Program-made: the position numbers and the translations under genes
In this document: piece by piece, positions 1 through 10,022 of the stretch
Layout: the number at the start of each line of letters is the position of its first letter
Numbering within the stretch: position 1 is the first letter of the stretch
Source of the DNA: Legionella cincinnatiensis
GTDB lineage: Bacteria > Pseudomonadota > Gammaproteobacteria > Legionellales > Legionellaceae
Direction of reading: 5' to 3'
Assembly: GCF_900452415.1 (NCBI RefSeq)
Contig: NZ_UGNX01000001.1
Location: forward strand, 620,001 to 684,000
Length of the DNA: 64,000 nucleotides
Notes under the pieces: generated by a model
What the model was told of the DNA's origin: nothing
Database searches by the model: none
The model's input: the letters and a program-made list of their open reading frames with translations, nothing else

Positions 1-1135
1 CGTCCAGCTTTTCTTTATTAAGCTTAGGTTCTGATTCTTTAATTTGGGATGAAAACTGTTGAATATGCTGGGTTAGCTTACCAATATAACTGGGTAAGAC
101 GGCACTAAATTGCGTTAGAAAATTATAGTCTACATCCCCATCAAGAGGGCGCAATTGATCGACCGCGATCCCTGCTACATTACCTGCATTGTAAGCCAAT
201 GGTTGAGGTTGTAATGCTTCTACCAAAGCCTTTTGTTCATCCGTATGATTTTCTGCAAAATGTTGGATTTGACTAAATAATGGCAATATGACAGCTAATT
301 CATCACTAAACATGTCTCTTAAATCGACATCTAAATGAGTGAGCAAAAAGCTTGCTTCATACGCTGAATCAACCGTTTTATCCCAAAGTGATTTCAAATC
401 AGTATAAGGTTGTTTTCTAACATCTGCATTTTCTAAATCTATAAAAGTTTGGCGTCCATGATAAAGTGCATTAATTAATTTTTTGATTTGAGAAATGTTA
501 TCAGGATCGAGGGAGTAATTAGTAAAAGGTGCCCATTGAATATGACCTTTTCTTGCAACAGCTGAAAGTATGTTTGGCTTGAGTGCATTTAATGTAAAGG
601 GATGAGTATGTTTCTTTTTTGCAGTTATATCAATAATTTCAGGCATCAATGAATCTAAATCTTCAAAAGAAAGATTAGAGTTCGGATTCACTTTAAGCTC
701 TTCTTTTGTTATGAGGCCTGTTACTGTTTTTCCATTGGGATCAAGTACTGTATATTCAAATCCCTTATCTAACATACGAACATAAAAGAAGCCTTTTTGA
801 GGCTTCACCATGTCAGACATTAAGGTGAGGCTATATTTAAAAGGAGATGGGGCTGCAAGTTCGTCTAAGACCGCATCTTTAATCGTCTCACCATTGGGAG
901 CTATTACTGAATAAGCAATTTTTCCTTGATGATCCCTAACATAGAGTTTGCCGGGTTCTAATTTTGTTTCATCAGTCATGAAACAAAGTTCATAGCGGGG
1001 GAAAAAAGGGATTAAGCGTGGGCTAACGTGTTTACTGTAAAGAATTTCAAATAGTTTTGCATCAATACGTTCTAGTACTTTTGATATTTGGTTTCGTTTA
1101 AATGACTCTAATAATTTTATATATTCTTCAATCAT
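1..1135 (-). CDS. Partial large protein, candidate Dot/Icm effector (possibly SdhA-like)
   Basis: An open minus-strand frame starts at an ATG at 1133-1135 and runs off the left edge, giving at least 378 codons without a stop. The protein is soluble and mostly helical, starts MIEEYIKLLESFKRNQ, and has no signal peptide or membrane segment. I see no catalytic motif in the part present. Two short stretches are alike (GKLYVRDHQGKIAYSVIAP near residue 65 and KGFFYVRMLDKGFEYTVLDP near residue 115). Both are of the form aromatic-V-R ... Y-[ST]V ... P-[ND]-G, which suggests a duplicated beta unit. From memory, the L. pneumophila effector gene sdhA lies a few genes before an uvrA-waaA-dksA-prfA-hemA region, so this may be the N-terminus of SdhA or a relative. 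That rests on synteny, not on a motif. Confidence 0.55.
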   Translation of the reverse strand, partial: MIEEYIKLLESFKRNQISKVLERIDAKLFEILYSKHVSPRLIPFFPRYELCFMTDETKLEPGKLYVRDHQGKIAYSVIAPNGETIKDAVLDELAAPSPFKYSLTLMSDMVKPQKGFFYVRMLDKGFEYTVLDPNGKTVTGLITKEELKVNPNSNLSFEDLDSLMPEIIDITAKKKHTHPFTLNALKPNILSAVARKGHIQWAPFTNYSLDPDNISQIKKLINALYHGRQTFIDLENADVRKQPYTDLKSLWDKTVDSAYEASFLLTHLDVDLRDMFSDELAVILPLFSQIQHFAENHTDEQKALVEALQPQPLAYNAGNVAGIAVDQLRPLDGDVDYNFLTQFSAVLPSYIGKLTQHIQQFSSQIKESEPKLNKEKLD

Positions 1136-1361
1136 TACAGATAACCCAAAAGATTTAATCTTGAGTATTTTATAAAACAATACTTAAGTCAGTATTAAGA
1201 ATATTTCAGTTTGGCAACATTTTCATCTAAAACTATCGATAAATCAATGAATAGTGGTAAAAAAGTCAGGTTGGATCTGCGTGAAGAGGGTATATCGACT
1301 TAGAAAAACATTTTTTTACTTCTAAGAATGCACATATTGGATGTGGATTAGGTCAATAATC

Positions 1362-1835
1362 TTAAGAACGAACTTTCACTGAGAGTTCTAAAATAAAATC
1401 CGCAACTTCTTCATGAAAAACAGGATAATCGGTGAACGATTTTATATGAATCGGTTTAGTAACCCTTTCTCCTGTAATTTTTGACTCTTGTATCATTGCT
1501 TCAACTAATGCGCCTTCAGAACACACAAAGTAAACATCTGATTCTGGCCGGCGTAAAAACTGTGCTTGAAAGGATTTAAAAGCAAGAGATATCTGACATT
1601 GTTTTTTGGTTGCATGATAGAAACCATGCAAACCTCCGGCGAGATCAGCACCTACTGAAAGAGCGCCAAAATACATCGAATTTAAATGATTACGACTTCG
1701 TCTATTCAAAGGCAAACAAATAATTATTTCCGTATCGTTAAGTTTGATAAGACGAGGTTTTAAATAGCCAATCATAGGTACTTTAAAATGGCCAAACTTC
1801 CAGAGAAAAAACTTAAAACGAGTCAGGAGATTCAT
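1362..1835 (-). CDS. DUF4442 / hotdog-fold thioesterase-like protein
   Basis: The 157-residue protein looks like the DUF4442 branch of the hotdog (PaaI-type thioesterase) superfamily. It has an N-terminal amphipathic segment, then N-S-M-Y-F-G-A-L followed by A-D-L-A-G-G, which is where hotdog proteins place the central helix. The strands around residues 75-110 (ISLAFKSFQAQFLRRPES, VYFVC) fit the fold. Family members are predicted acyl-CoA or acyl-ACP thioesterases, but no substrate can be read here. Its start overlaps the stop of the upstream IcmL-like gene by 4 bases (1832-1835), so the two are probably translated from one mRNA. The general fold is fairly sure; the activity is inferred. Confidence 0.7.
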   Translation of the reverse strand: MNLLTRFKFFLWKFGHFKVPMIGYLKPRLIKLNDTEIIICLPLNRRSRNHLNSMYFGALSVGADLAGGLHGFYHATKKQCQISLAFKSFQAQFLRRPESDVYFVCSEGALVEAMIQESKITGERVTKPIHIKSFTDYPVFHEEVADFILELSVKVRS

Positions 1836-2278
1836 GGATTATCCTTTTTTACCATGTCAACGCTTTGAATAATAAAACGATCAAATGGTTTTGTTACTAT
1901 CATAGAAAAGGCAACCATCTCATTTACTTCAGAAACTAACACTACTGAGTCTACACGCCAATACTGAACTCCATTAGAAACTCCTTCACTTTCAATAAAG
2001 GGTTCCTTAGCAAATTTGGGATGAAGAGTAAGATGTTGTTCTCGCACGACTTTTAGATATCCCCCTAAAAATACGACCAAAGCATTCCAGGCGTTATCTG
2101 AATAATTTTTACGAAACACTGAATGTTCTCTTGATTTATAATTGTAATCTACCGATAGGGTATCTAAGATAATTTTTTTTACCCACTGAGTCACTTCAGC
2201 ATCAGTTTGGGCATAAAGGTTAAGTGAGGAAGTAACAAGTACTACGAATAGCAGTGTTTTTTGTAAAAGAGATTTCAT
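1832..2278 (-). CDS. IcmL/DotI-like exported protein
   Basis: This 148-residue protein has a clear Sec signal peptide (MKSLLQKTLLFVVLVTSSLNLYAQ) with a likely cleavage after LYA. The mature part (VTQWVKK, then YNYKSREH, then NYSDNAWNALV) follows the pattern of the periplasmic domain of DotI/IcmL, in which a W-x(2) helix is followed by a [FY]-[ND]-Y motif and an F-T-x-x-[GA]-W segment. DotI/IcmL itself is a membrane-anchored subunit of the type IVB secretion core. This protein lacks the N-terminal cytoplasmic part and is secreted to the periplasm instead of anchored, unless the signal is uncleaved. Several such stand-alone IcmL-domain proteins are known in Legionella. It precedes the DUF4442 gene with a 4-base overlap. 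A role in Dot/Icm assembly or stability is only inferred. Confidence 0.7.
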   Translation of the reverse strand: MKSLLQKTLLFVVLVTSSLNLYAQTDAEVTQWVKKIILDTLSVDYNYKSREHSVFRKNYSDNAWNALVVFLGGYLKVVREQHLTLHPKFAKEPFIESEGVSNGVQYWRVDSVVLVSEVNEMVAFSMIVTKPFDRFIIQSVDMVKKDNP

Positions 2279-2519
2279 TTTAAAATCCTTTTTTTAGTGC
2301 AAAATTAATAATTTATGTATTCATTGTAGCATAATTATAAATTAAGAATGCATACAAAGTGAACTCAAACCCCTGACTCAAAATAGTCTAAAAATAAGAA
2401 CTATCATTACAGATACATATTTGCGCTAAATGCTCCACATTTTTATCGTATTATCTTATAATTCTTACCCTCTTTAAGTAAAAAGACAATAGACTGTTTT
2501 AAGTCATTGATTAAATCAT

Positions 2520-5345
2520 ATGCATGCTATCTCTATACGGGGCGCAAGAACCCACAATTTAAAAAATCTCGATTTGGATTTACCGCGAGATAAAATGATC
2601 GTCATTACAGGGTTATCTGGTTCTGGTAAGTCTTCTTTAGCTTTTGATACTTTATACGCAGAGGGGCAACGCCGTTATGTAGAATCTTTATCTGCATATG
2701 CCCGACAATTTTTGGCTATGATGGAAAAGCCTGATGTTGATTCTATAGAGGGTTTATCCCCCGCAATTTCAATTGAGCAAAAGGCAACTTCTCATAATCC
2801 CCGTTCTACAGTAGGGACTATTACTGAAATTTATGATTATTTAAGGTTACTTTATGCTCGGGTTGGAGAGCCTCGTTGTCCGACTCATCATGTGAGTTTA
2901 CATGCACAAACCATTAGTCAAATGGTGGATCAGGTTTTGGCTTTACCTCTTGATAGTAAAGTGATGATTTTGGCCCCAGTAGTTCGTGAACGTAAGGGGG
3001 AGCAGGTTCAGCTATTACAACAATTACAAGCTCAAGGTTATGTACGAGCCCGTATTGATGGCGAACTTTATGAATTGGATTCTCCGCCTAAATTGGGTTT
3101 GCGTACAAAACATACTATAGAAGTAGTGGTGGATCGGTTTAAAGTGAGACCAGAAATTGCCCAACGATTAAGTGAGTCATTTGAAAATGCTTTAAACTTA
3201 GCCGAGGGGCTCGCTCTTGTGGCATCAATGGATAATCAATTTAATGAACTGGTATTCTCTTCAAAATTTGCATGCTCTGAATGTGGTTATAGCCTTAGTG
3301 AATTAGAACCCAGGCTTTTTTCTTTTAATAATCCAGTGGGTGCTTGTCCTAGTTGTGATGGACTAGGTGTGGATCAATTTTTTGATCCAGAACGAGTGGT
3401 TCATGATCAAACGGCAAGTTTAGCTGAGGGTGCTATTCGTGGCTGGGATAAAAAAACCACCTATTATTACTCAATGTTAGAATCACTTGCGGCGCATTAT
3501 GGGTTTGATACCAATACCTCATTTTGCGATTTGTCTGAAGAAATCCACCAAATTATTTTATATGGAAGCGGACAGGAAATCATTGAGTTTCATTATCATA
3601 GACCTAGTGGCGGACATATGGTAAAGCGTCATTCATTTGAGGGTATTATCCCTAACATGCAACGGCGTTATCGTGAGTCTGATTCAGGAATGATTCGTGA
3701 AGAGCTTGCCAAATATTTATCATCCAGGCCTTGTTTGAGTTGCCAGGGTGCAAGATTACGTACTGAAGCACGCCATGTCTTTATTGATAATAAAAATTTA
3801 CCTGAAATTACCGCTTACTCGATCGAGAACGCTTATGATTTTTTTAAAAATTTGCGCATGACGGGATATAAAGGCGAGATTGCAGCAAAAATCAATAAAG
3901 AAATTGTTGAACGCTTAGGTTTTCTTGTTAATGTAGGCTTGGATTATCTTTCATTAGCTCGCAGCGCTGAAACTCTGTCAGGGGGAGAAGCACAACGTAT
4001 TCGTTTAGCCAGTCAAATTGGTTCAGGACTTGTTGGTGTGATGTATATTCTGGATGAGCCATCCATTGGCTTACATCAACGTGACAATGATCGATTATTA
4101 AAAACCTTAATGCACTTAAGAAATCTAGGAAATACGGTCATTGTTGTCGAACACGATGAAGACGCTATTCGTAATGCTGATTTTGTTTTAGATATAGGTC
4201 CAGGTGCAGGAGTTCATGGAGGTGAAATTGTTGCTTGCGGTACACCTCAAGAGGTGATGCAAAACCCAGCTTCATTAACGGGTCAATATCTATCAGGAAA
4301 GCAGTCAATTTCCATTCCGATAACTCGATCAGCCGTTAATCCAGAAAGAATGATCCATTTAAAAGGAGTGGTTTGTAATAATTTACTGGGTATTGATGTG
4401 AGTATCCCTTTAGGTTTAGTAACCTGCATTACGGGCGTTTCTGGTTCAGGTAAATCCAGTTTGATTAATGATACCTTATATCCGAGTGCAGCAAATTTGT
4501 TAAATAGAGCGAGTTTATATATCCCAGGATCCGCTAAAGAAATTTTGGGATTAAATTTATGCGATAAAGTAATCGATATTGACCAAAGTCCAATTGGTAG
4601 GACTCCTCGTTCTAATCCTGCTACATACACAGGGATCTTTACCCATATTAGAGAATTATTTGCTGCTACCCCTGAGTCTAGATCTCGCGGCTATCAGCCA
4701 GGACGTTTTAGTTTTAATGTACGCGGTGGCCGTTGCGAGGCATGTCAAGGAGATGGACTTATTAAGGTTGAAATGCACTTTCTTCCTGATATTTACGTTT
4801 CCTGTGATGTATGCAAAGGCAAGCGCTATAATAGAGAAACATTAGACATCCAATATAAAGGAAAAAATATTCATGAGGTTTTAGAAATGACGGTTGAGGA
4901 TGCGAGTCATTTTTTCTCAGCGATTCCTGTGTTAGCTAGGAAATGTCAAACTTTGATGGATGTAGGCTTGTCGTACATCAAGCTGGGACAAAGTGCGACG
5001 ACTCTTTCTGGAGGAGAGGCACAGCGAATCAAGTTGTCGCGTGAATTATCCAAACGTGATACCGGAAGTACTTTATACATACTTGATGAACCAACGACAG
5101 GGTTACACTTTCACGATACCAAGCAGTTATTGGCCGTTCTATTTCGTTTGCGCGAGCAGGGGAACACCGTTATTATTATTGAGCATAATTTGGATGTGAT
5201 TAAAACAGCAGATTGGATTATTGATCTGGGGCCTGAAGGAGGCAGTAAAGGCGGACGTATTATAGCTACAGGAACACCCGAGCAAGTGGCTGAATGTGAG
5301 TATTCCTACACGGGACAATTTTTGAAACCTATTTTACAAGGGTAA
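2520..5345 (+). CDS. uvrA: UvrABC excinuclease subunit A
   Basis: UvrA is the damage-recognition ATPase of nucleotide excision repair; it dimerises, loads UvrB on damaged DNA and leaves. The 941-residue length is typical. The N-terminus [11 protein letters not shown] leads into the first Walker A ([20 protein letters not shown]). The first ABC signature is [18 protein letters not shown], followed by Walker [15 protein letters not shown]. The second ATPase has [24 protein letters not shown] and [12 protein letters not shown]. Zinc-binding CxxC pairs are present (CSECG ... CPSCDG and CEACQG ... CDVCKG). The start is ATG 2520; there is no strong ribosome-binding site. I see no LexA-type palindrome upstream, which agrees with the reported absence of LexA in Legionella. 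It stands alone, with a convergent neighbour. Confidence 0.98.
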   Translation: MHAISIRGARTHNLKNLDLDLPRDKMIVITGLSGSGKSSLAFDTLYAEGQRRYVESLSAYARQFLAMMEKPDVDSIEGLSPAISIEQKATSHNPRSTVGTITEIYDYLRLLYARVGEPRCPTHHVSLHAQTISQMVDQVLALPLDSKVMILAPVVRERKGEQVQLLQQLQAQGYVRARIDGELYELDSPPKLGLRTKHTIEVVVDRFKVRPEIAQRLSESFENALNLAEGLALVASMDNQFNELVFSSKFACSECGYSLSELEPRLFSFNNPVGACPSCDGLGVDQFFDPERVVHDQTASLAEGAIRGWDKKTTYYYSMLESLAAHYGFDTNTSFCDLSEEIHQIILYGSGQEIIEFHYHRPSGGHMVKRHSFEGIIPNMQRRYRESDSGMIREELAKYLSSRPCLSCQGARLRTEARHVFIDNKNLPEITAYSIENAYDFFKNLRMTGYKGEIAAKINKEIVERLGFLVNVGLDYLSLARSAETLSGGEAQRIRLASQIGSGLVGVMYILDEPSIGLHQRDNDRLLKTLMHLRNLGNTVIVVEHDEDAIRNADFVLDIGPGAGVHGGEIVACGTPQEVMQNPASLTGQYLSGKQSISIPITRSAVNPERMIHLKGVVCNNLLGIDVSIPLGLVTCITGVSGSGKSSLINDTLYPSAANLLNRASLYIPGSAKEILGLNLCDKVIDIDQSPIGRTPRSNPATYTGIFTHIRELFAATPESRSRGYQPGRFSFNVRGGRCEACQGDGLIKVEMHFLPDIYVSCDVCKGKRYNRETLDIQYKGKNIHEVLEMTVEDASHFFSAIPVLARKCQTLMDVGLSYIKLGQSATTLSGGEAQRIKLSRELSKRDTGSTLYILDEPTTGLHFHDTKQLLAVLFRLREQGNTVIIIEHNLDVIKTADWIIDLGPEGGSKGGRIIATGTPEQVAECEYSYTGQFLKPILQG

Positions 5346-5365
5346 CACATCTAGTCAACATCAAG

Positions 5366-5911
5366 TTAAGCTGGCAACGAATTTTTTAAATGGTGATACA
5401 GGTAAAAACTTAGAGGTAAAAGTAAGGCCCAAGTAATGCCTACAGAAAAATAAAAGGGATAACTCTGTTCGATAACTACTATGTGACACAGGGCACCAAT
5501 TTTGTAAGCAAAAGGCATCAAGAAAAGAGCAAAGAAAAACCAAATGAAATAATAGCGTGTTAATTTTTCATTAAGAATAATCAAATTTAAGCCAAAGCTT
5601 AACCAAATACAAATCATCCATGGCGCTGTGAAATAAGGGGCAAAAGGGTTTGCTTTAAAATAAATATAGTTTTGATGCAACCAAATTGTATCGGTAATGG
5701 AACCAATTAAGCCCATAAAAAGGGCAAAATAAAGCGCTTTTAAGTAAGGCAGGCGATTAATAAATTGCCAACTAATTTGTACGGCAATAATCAAAAAACC
5801 AATAATCGGTCCAAGGTATATTTTGTTTTGTGCTGCAAAATAAAAGCAAGCTATCCAACATAAATAGTAAGATAAAAAATGGATACACCATCCTAGTTTA
5901 CTTTTATTCAT
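5366..5911 (-). CDS. DUF2878 family inner-membrane protein
   Basis: This is a 181-residue, very hydrophobic protein with about six membrane segments (near residues 9-28, 32-50, 56-75, 92-112, 118-138 and 152-172). The pattern of an N-terminal WCIHFLSYYLCWIACFYFAA helix, followed by I-G-S-I-T-D-T-I-W and later A-P-W-M-I-C-I-W-L, fits the DUF2878 family, which has no assigned function. The gene is convergent with uvrA, leaving only 20 bases between the stops, and is divergent from lemA. No signal peptide, cofactor or catalytic motif is evident. The family call is from memory of its pattern. Confidence 0.7.
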   Translation of the reverse strand: MNKSKLGWCIHFLSYYLCWIACFYFAAQNKIYLGPIIGFLIIAVQISWQFINRLPYLKALYFALFMGLIGSITDTIWLHQNYIYFKANPFAPYFTAPWMICIWLSFGLNLIILNEKLTRYYFIWFFFALFLMPFAYKIGALCHIVVIEQSYPFYFSVGITWALLLPLSFYLYHHLKNSLPA

Positions 5912-6085
5912 TGATTTATCTCATTTTATAGTCCGTTGATAGGCAACTCTATTTTACAGGATTAATTCAATTATTTTCTTTACTAAAAATAGATAAAAGT
6001 GTAGAAACATCACCTTAGCTACACTGTTTTTTTTACAATTTTCGGTCTATAACTTAATTGTAGGAAATTTTGCATAGGAATAAAA

Positions 6086-6667
6086 ATGAGTACTTTTTTT
6101 ATTGTTCTGATAGTTATAGTAGTACTTATCTTGATATGGGCTATTAGTATCTACAATACTCTAATTCAATTTATTGAAGCAATAAATAATGATAAAAAAC
6201 AAATCGATATCCAATTGGATCGTCGATTTAAAGTATTTGAATCTTTGATTGAGGCTGTAAAAAAATATATGGATTACGAACAAACTACTTTAAAAGATGT
6301 AGTCGCTTTACGGAATCAAGCTCAAGCAGCAAAAGCTTCAGGAGATGAACAGGGACGTATTGCTGCAGAAAACCAAATCTCACAAATTGCATCGGGCCTG
6401 AATGTAGTATTTGAGAGATATCCTGATTTGAAAGCAAGTCAAAATGTGATGCAATTACAAGAGGAAATAGTGAACACCGAAAATAAATTAGCCTATTCAA
6501 AACAAGCATATAACGACGCTATAGAGCGTTATAATGCGAAGAAAAAATCATTTTTTGAATCAATAATAGTATCAATATTTTCTTCTTCTTTAGATAAGGA
6601 TTTTGTTTATTGGGGACTTTCTGAGGAGCAGATTAAAGTTAAAGAAGACTATACCGTAAAATTTTGA
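6086..6667 (+). CDS. lemA: LemA family membrane protein
   Basis: LemA proteins have one N-terminal membrane helix and a cytoplasmic or periplasmic helical bundle; their biochemical role is not settled. The 193-residue protein has the membrane segment at residues 3-23 (FFIVLIVIVVLILIWAISIY). The typical LemA bundle follows: YNTLIQFIEAINNDKKQIDIQLDRR with the conserved V/F-E-S-L-I-E-A-V-K-K-Y helix, and later the PDLKASQNVMQLQEE motif and a N-K-L-A-Y-S-K-Q-A-Y-N-D-A-I helix. It is preceded by AGGA and followed after 9 bases by a gene for an M48 protease. This lemA-M48 pair is widely conserved and suggests the two act together at the inner membrane. Confidence 0.93.
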   Translation: MSTFFIVLIVIVVLILIWAISIYNTLIQFIEAINNDKKQIDIQLDRRFKVFESLIEAVKKYMDYEQTTLKDVVALRNQAQAAKASGDEQGRIAAENQISQIASGLNVVFERYPDLKASQNVMQLQEEIVNTENKLAYSKQAYNDAIERYNAKKKSFFESIIVSIFSSSLDKDFVYWGLSEEQIKVKEDYTVKF

Positions 6668-6676
6668 GTTTAGAAT

Positions 6677-7714
6677 ATGAGTCTTGAAGATTATGATAGT
6701 GAAGGTGTAGATTGGCGCGAGCAAATTCGGCGAAATAAGCACAAGACATTATTGGTGATGATGTTTTATATTGGAATTTATTTTGTTGTTGGCTGCGTTG
6801 CCGATGTTGCTATATTACAAGCGCTTTATTTTCCTCATATTACTCTGGAGCAAAGTGTTCTTGCATTGCTTCGGCTACAAGTTATTCCTTATGGCATCAT
6901 TCTTATGGTTGGTTTTGCGGTAGTTTCATTAATCATTACGTATGCATTTTATGATCGGATTATGTTATTGGGTACTGATTATCGAGAAATTACTCCAGAA
7001 ACGGCCACTAATTTACAAGAACAGCAACTCTATAATGTTGTAGAAGAAATGCAGATTGCTGCTGGTTTAGACTACATGCCCCGAGTATTCATTATTGAAG
7101 CGGATTATATGAACGCTTTTGCAAGTGGTTATAGTGAAAAATCGGCAATGGTAGCAATTACTCGAGGCTTAATAGAAAAGCTAGATAGAGCAGAAGTACA
7201 AGCAGTGATGGCCCATGAACTCAGCCATATTCGCCACCTTGATATTCGATTAACTTTAACCGTTGCCATCTTGAGTAATATTCTTTTAATGGCTGTTGAT
7301 GTTTTATTTTATTCCGTCCTTTTTAGAGGTAATGATGAGCGACGTGAAGATAATCGATTGGTTATGGTTATTATAATTCTGCGTTATCTTGTGCCTTTAA
7401 TTACAGTCTTATTGACATTGTTTTTAAGCCGAACCCGCGAATATATGGCGGATGCTGGATGTGTGGAGTTAATGCGTAATAATGAGCCTTTGGCTCGAGC
7501 TTTATTGAAAATAAGTGTGGATCATAAGCAATATGCAACACGTTATGCAGACGAGTACGGTAATACGCCTCATGAACAAGTAAGGCATGCTTCCTATCTT
7601 TTTGACCCTTCAGATATTGATCCTGTGAAGTCACTTAACACTGCTTTTGCAACCCATCCTACAGTGGATCAGCGTTTACGAGCATTAGGGTTTAAGCGTA
7701 AACAAGAGAAATAA
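6677..7714 (+). CDS. htpX: M48 family membrane zinc protease (HtpX-like)
   Basis: This is a membrane metalloprotease of family M48, expected to degrade misfolded or damaged inner-membrane proteins. The zinc site is VMAHELSHIRHLD near residue 178 (HExxH), with the third ligand likely the Glu in SRTREYMADAGCVEL near residue 257. There are two membrane segments at residues 26-50 and 72-96 before the catalytic domain, and two between the zinc motifs (about 193-212 and 233-252). The C-terminus carries the conserved FATHPTVDQRLRAL motif. It is 345 residues long, longer than classical E. coli HtpX (293), with an N-terminal cytoplasmic extension, and belongs to the subgroup paired with LemA. The symbol htpX is used in the broad sense. 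Confidence 0.9.
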   Translation: MSLEDYDSEGVDWREQIRRNKHKTLLVMMFYIGIYFVVGCVADVAILQALYFPHITLEQSVLALLRLQVIPYGIILMVGFAVVSLIITYAFYDRIMLLGTDYREITPETATNLQEQQLYNVVEEMQIAAGLDYMPRVFIIEADYMNAFASGYSEKSAMVAITRGLIEKLDRAEVQAVMAHELSHIRHLDIRLTLTVAILSNILLMAVDVLFYSVLFRGNDERREDNRLVMVIIILRYLVPLITVLLTLFLSRTREYMADAGCVELMRNNEPLARALLKISVDHKQYATRYADEYGNTPHEQVRHASYLFDPSDIDPVKSLNTAFATHPTVDQRLRALGFKRKQEK

Positions 7715-7773
7715 TTTCAGAAACTCAAATTAAGTCCTTCCTCAAGAGGCAAGCGGTCCTCTTGAATGGATAT

Positions 7774-8673
7774 CTACCAACCTTTATCGGAGCAAATTAA
7801 CTCATATGCCTTTACTATTTTTTGAGTTTTTTCATTGGCCATTTTAATCATTTCTTGAGGTAATCCTTGCGCAATTAATTTATCAGGGTGATTTCGGCTT
7901 AATAAACGCCTATAAGCACGTTTTACTTCTTGTTTGCTTGCATTAGGTGATATTTCCAGAAGAGCATAAGCATAATCCAAATTTGTTTTAGTGGATTGAT
8001 AATTATATCTGCTGTACGAAGAGTAGGATTCAGAAGATGAATATTGTTGTGATTGTTGCTCGTTATTATGGGGTTGCTCATCATAGGAAGAGCTTCTCCC
8101 AAAATCTTCATAAAAACGATACTGTTTATGAAGTGGTGCAAAATCCAGTTTGGAAAAAATAATATCCAAAAGTTGTATTTTTTTTGCACTAAGACCATCA
8201 GTGAGGGCTGCGCGATATTGAATATCGAGAAATAACCTCAGTAAATCTCGATTATCTTTACAGGATTTTTTTAGTTTTTCGAGAATCTCATTTAGATTAA
8301 AATGGAGTTGTTTGCCTTCATTAAATAAACGTTTTGCTAAGTTTTTTTGTTCCTTGCTTAAACGCATTTCCTCCATAAATTGACGCGCAATGTTTAGCTC
8401 TTTCTCGGTTACGCGACCATCAGCTTTGGCCAAATGTCCCATAATGGAAAAGGTCGCTTCAAAAAAAGTCTTTTGGACGGCTTCGCGTTTTTCACTGTAA
8501 TAGAACCAATGAGGGTTGGAATAGTATTGGGATAAACCTCTGTCAAAAAAATTACCTATTAAAAGACCAAAGAGTGTTCCCGTAGGTCCGGCAATTAAAT
8601 AGCCAAAACATGCGCCAATAATTTTTCCCCACCAAGTAGTGATGATAAAGAAGTCCCGAAAAGTCATGTGCAA
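7774..8673 (-). CDS. djlA: DjlA, membrane-anchored DnaJ-like co-chaperone
   Basis: DjlA is a type III membrane J-protein that stimulates DnaK. The 299-residue protein has a single glycine-rich N-terminal membrane helix (ACFGYLIAGPTGTLFGLLIG, residues 18-37) whose GxxxG spacing fits the dimerising helix known in DjlA. A TerB-like helical domain follows (MGHLAKADGRVTEKELNIA, residues 78-96). Next comes a Ser/Tyr/Gln-rich linker (about 200-225) and a C-terminal J domain from residue 230 with the essential HPDK motif. In L. pneumophila a DjlA is reported to matter for intracellular growth and stress. The gene is divergent from waaA, with 80 bases between the starts. Confidence 0.94.
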   Translation of the reverse strand: MHMTFRDFFIITTWWGKIIGACFGYLIAGPTGTLFGLLIGNFFDRGLSQYYSNPHWFYYSEKREAVQKTFFEATFSIMGHLAKADGRVTEKELNIARQFMEEMRLSKEQKNLAKRLFNEGKQLHFNLNEILEKLKKSCKDNRDLLRLFLDIQYRAALTDGLSAKKIQLLDIIFSKLDFAPLHKQYRFYEDFGRSSSYDEQPHNNEQQSQQYSSSESYSSYSRYNYQSTKTNLDYAYALLEISPNASKQEVKRAYRRLLSRNHPDKLIAQGLPQEMIKMANEKTQKIVKAYELICSDKGW

Positions 8674-8753
8674 GGATCCTTTAAAATTAGCTCATTTTAT
8701 CGCTTTATACCATATTTTAAGTATATACTGTTGCCTTTTGGGTTTGGTTTTAT

Positions 8754-10007
8754 ATGCGATTTTTTTACTCTTTTTTAATGTATTTGCTTATCCCTTTTAT
8801 TTTAATACGATTATGGTGGAAAGGGAAAAGCTTACCAGCTTATCGAAAACGCATAGCAGAACGTTTTTTCCTAAGTACCTATGAGTATAAACCGGTTGAT
8901 GTTTGGGTGCACGCTGTTTCTTTAGGGGAAGTTATTGCTGCGATTCCTTTGATTGATGCCATGCTTGATAAAAATTGGTCTTTATTGGTAACTACGATGA
9001 CTCCAACGGGTTCAGAACGAGTACAAGCTCGTTTTGGTAATAAGGTGATGCATCAATACGTGCCTTATGATCTTCCTGGTGTATTAAAACGCTTTTATCA
9101 ACGAATTAAACCTCGCGTTGGTGTGATTATGGAGACGGAGTTATGGCCTAATTTAATTTATCAGGCACAAGTCGCTCAAATTCCTTTATTGCTTGCTAAC
9201 GCCCGCATATCGGATGATTCTTTACAAGGCTATAAGAAAATTAAATGTCTCATTAAACCTGTTTTAAATCAATTCTCTGCTATTTTGACGCAGGGAGAAG
9301 AGGATGCACGACGTTATATTACTTTGGGAGCTAGAGAAGAAATAGTACATGTTTTGGGAAATATGAAGTTTGATTTACAAACGAATAGCATCGAGAGCCA
9401 GCGTTTTAGTGATTTAAAAAAACAGTGGGGGGCTACACGTATTACAGTGATTGTAGCAAGCACCCATGAAAATGAAGAAGCACAGATTTTGTCTCAATTG
9501 AAGCGCCTACAGCAAGCAATTCCGGATGTAGTTTTATTAATCGCGCCGCGCCACCCCGAACGCTTTCAAACTGTTTATCAATTATGTATTCAGTCGGGGT
9601 TTAAGACAGGGTTACGATCTGATTTGCAGACATTGAGTCCGGAAAACGAAATTGTTGTACTCGATAGCCTAGGTGAGCTTTTAGGATTGTACCAAATTAG
9701 TGATTATGCTTTTGTAGGAGGCAGTCTTGTTCCTGTAGGTGGGCATAACATATTAGAGCCTATTGCGATGAATGTTCCGGTGGTAAGTGGCCATTACGTC
9801 CATAACTTTAAAGCCATTTGTGATGAGCTAACGGCGGCCCAAGGTATTTTATTGGTGCGAAGCGCAAAAGAAGTTATTGATGGAATTATTAAGTTGCATA
9901 CAGATCCCATCCTCCGACAGCAGATGATTCACAATGCTACTGCTGTTTTCGAAAAGAATAAAGGTTCGGTTGTACGACATTTGCGACAAATTGAAGAGGT
10001 AATATAG
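8754..10007 (+). CDS. waaA: 3-deoxy-D-manno-octulosonate (Kdo) transferase
   Basis: WaaA (KdtA) transfers Kdo from CMP-Kdo to lipid A precursor at the cytoplasmic face of the inner membrane. The 417-residue protein has the N-terminal membrane helix (residues 1-20, FFYSFLMYLLIPFILI). The N-terminal Rossmann domain motif VWVHAVSLGEVIAAIPLID contains the catalytic Glu (SLGE), and METELWPNL follows. C-terminal GT-B motifs include IAPRHPERF, FVGGSLVPVGGHNILEP and a donor-site GHYVHNF. Its length matches the family. It is followed by a tandem repeat array and then the convergent dksA. Confidence 0.97.
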   Translation: MRFFYSFLMYLLIPFILIRLWWKGKSLPAYRKRIAERFFLSTYEYKPVDVWVHAVSLGEVIAAIPLIDAMLDKNWSLLVTTMTPTGSERVQARFGNKVMHQYVPYDLPGVLKRFYQRIKPRVGVIMETELWPNLIYQAQVAQIPLLLANARISDDSLQGYKKIKCLIKPVLNQFSAILTQGEEDARRYITLGAREEIVHVLGNMKFDLQTNSIESQRFSDLKKQWGATRITVIVASTHENEEAQILSQLKRLQQAIPDVVLLIAPRHPERFQTVYQLCIQSGFKTGLRSDLQTLSPENEIVVLDSLGELLGLYQISDYAFVGGSLVPVGGHNILEPIAMNVPVVSGHYVHNFKAICDELTAAQGILLVRSAKEVIDGIIKLHTDPILRQQMIHNATAVFEKNKGSVVRHLRQIEEVI

Positions 10008-10022
10008 GAGAACCAACGCTTA

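Noticed and set aside
2400..2519. LexA (SOS) box upstream of uvrA
   Set aside because: No CTGT-N8-ACAG palindrome is present.
4283..4630. Antisense frame in uvrA
   Set aside because: It is a shadow of a clearly conserved gene, as are the short frames opposite the giant gene, radA and prfA.
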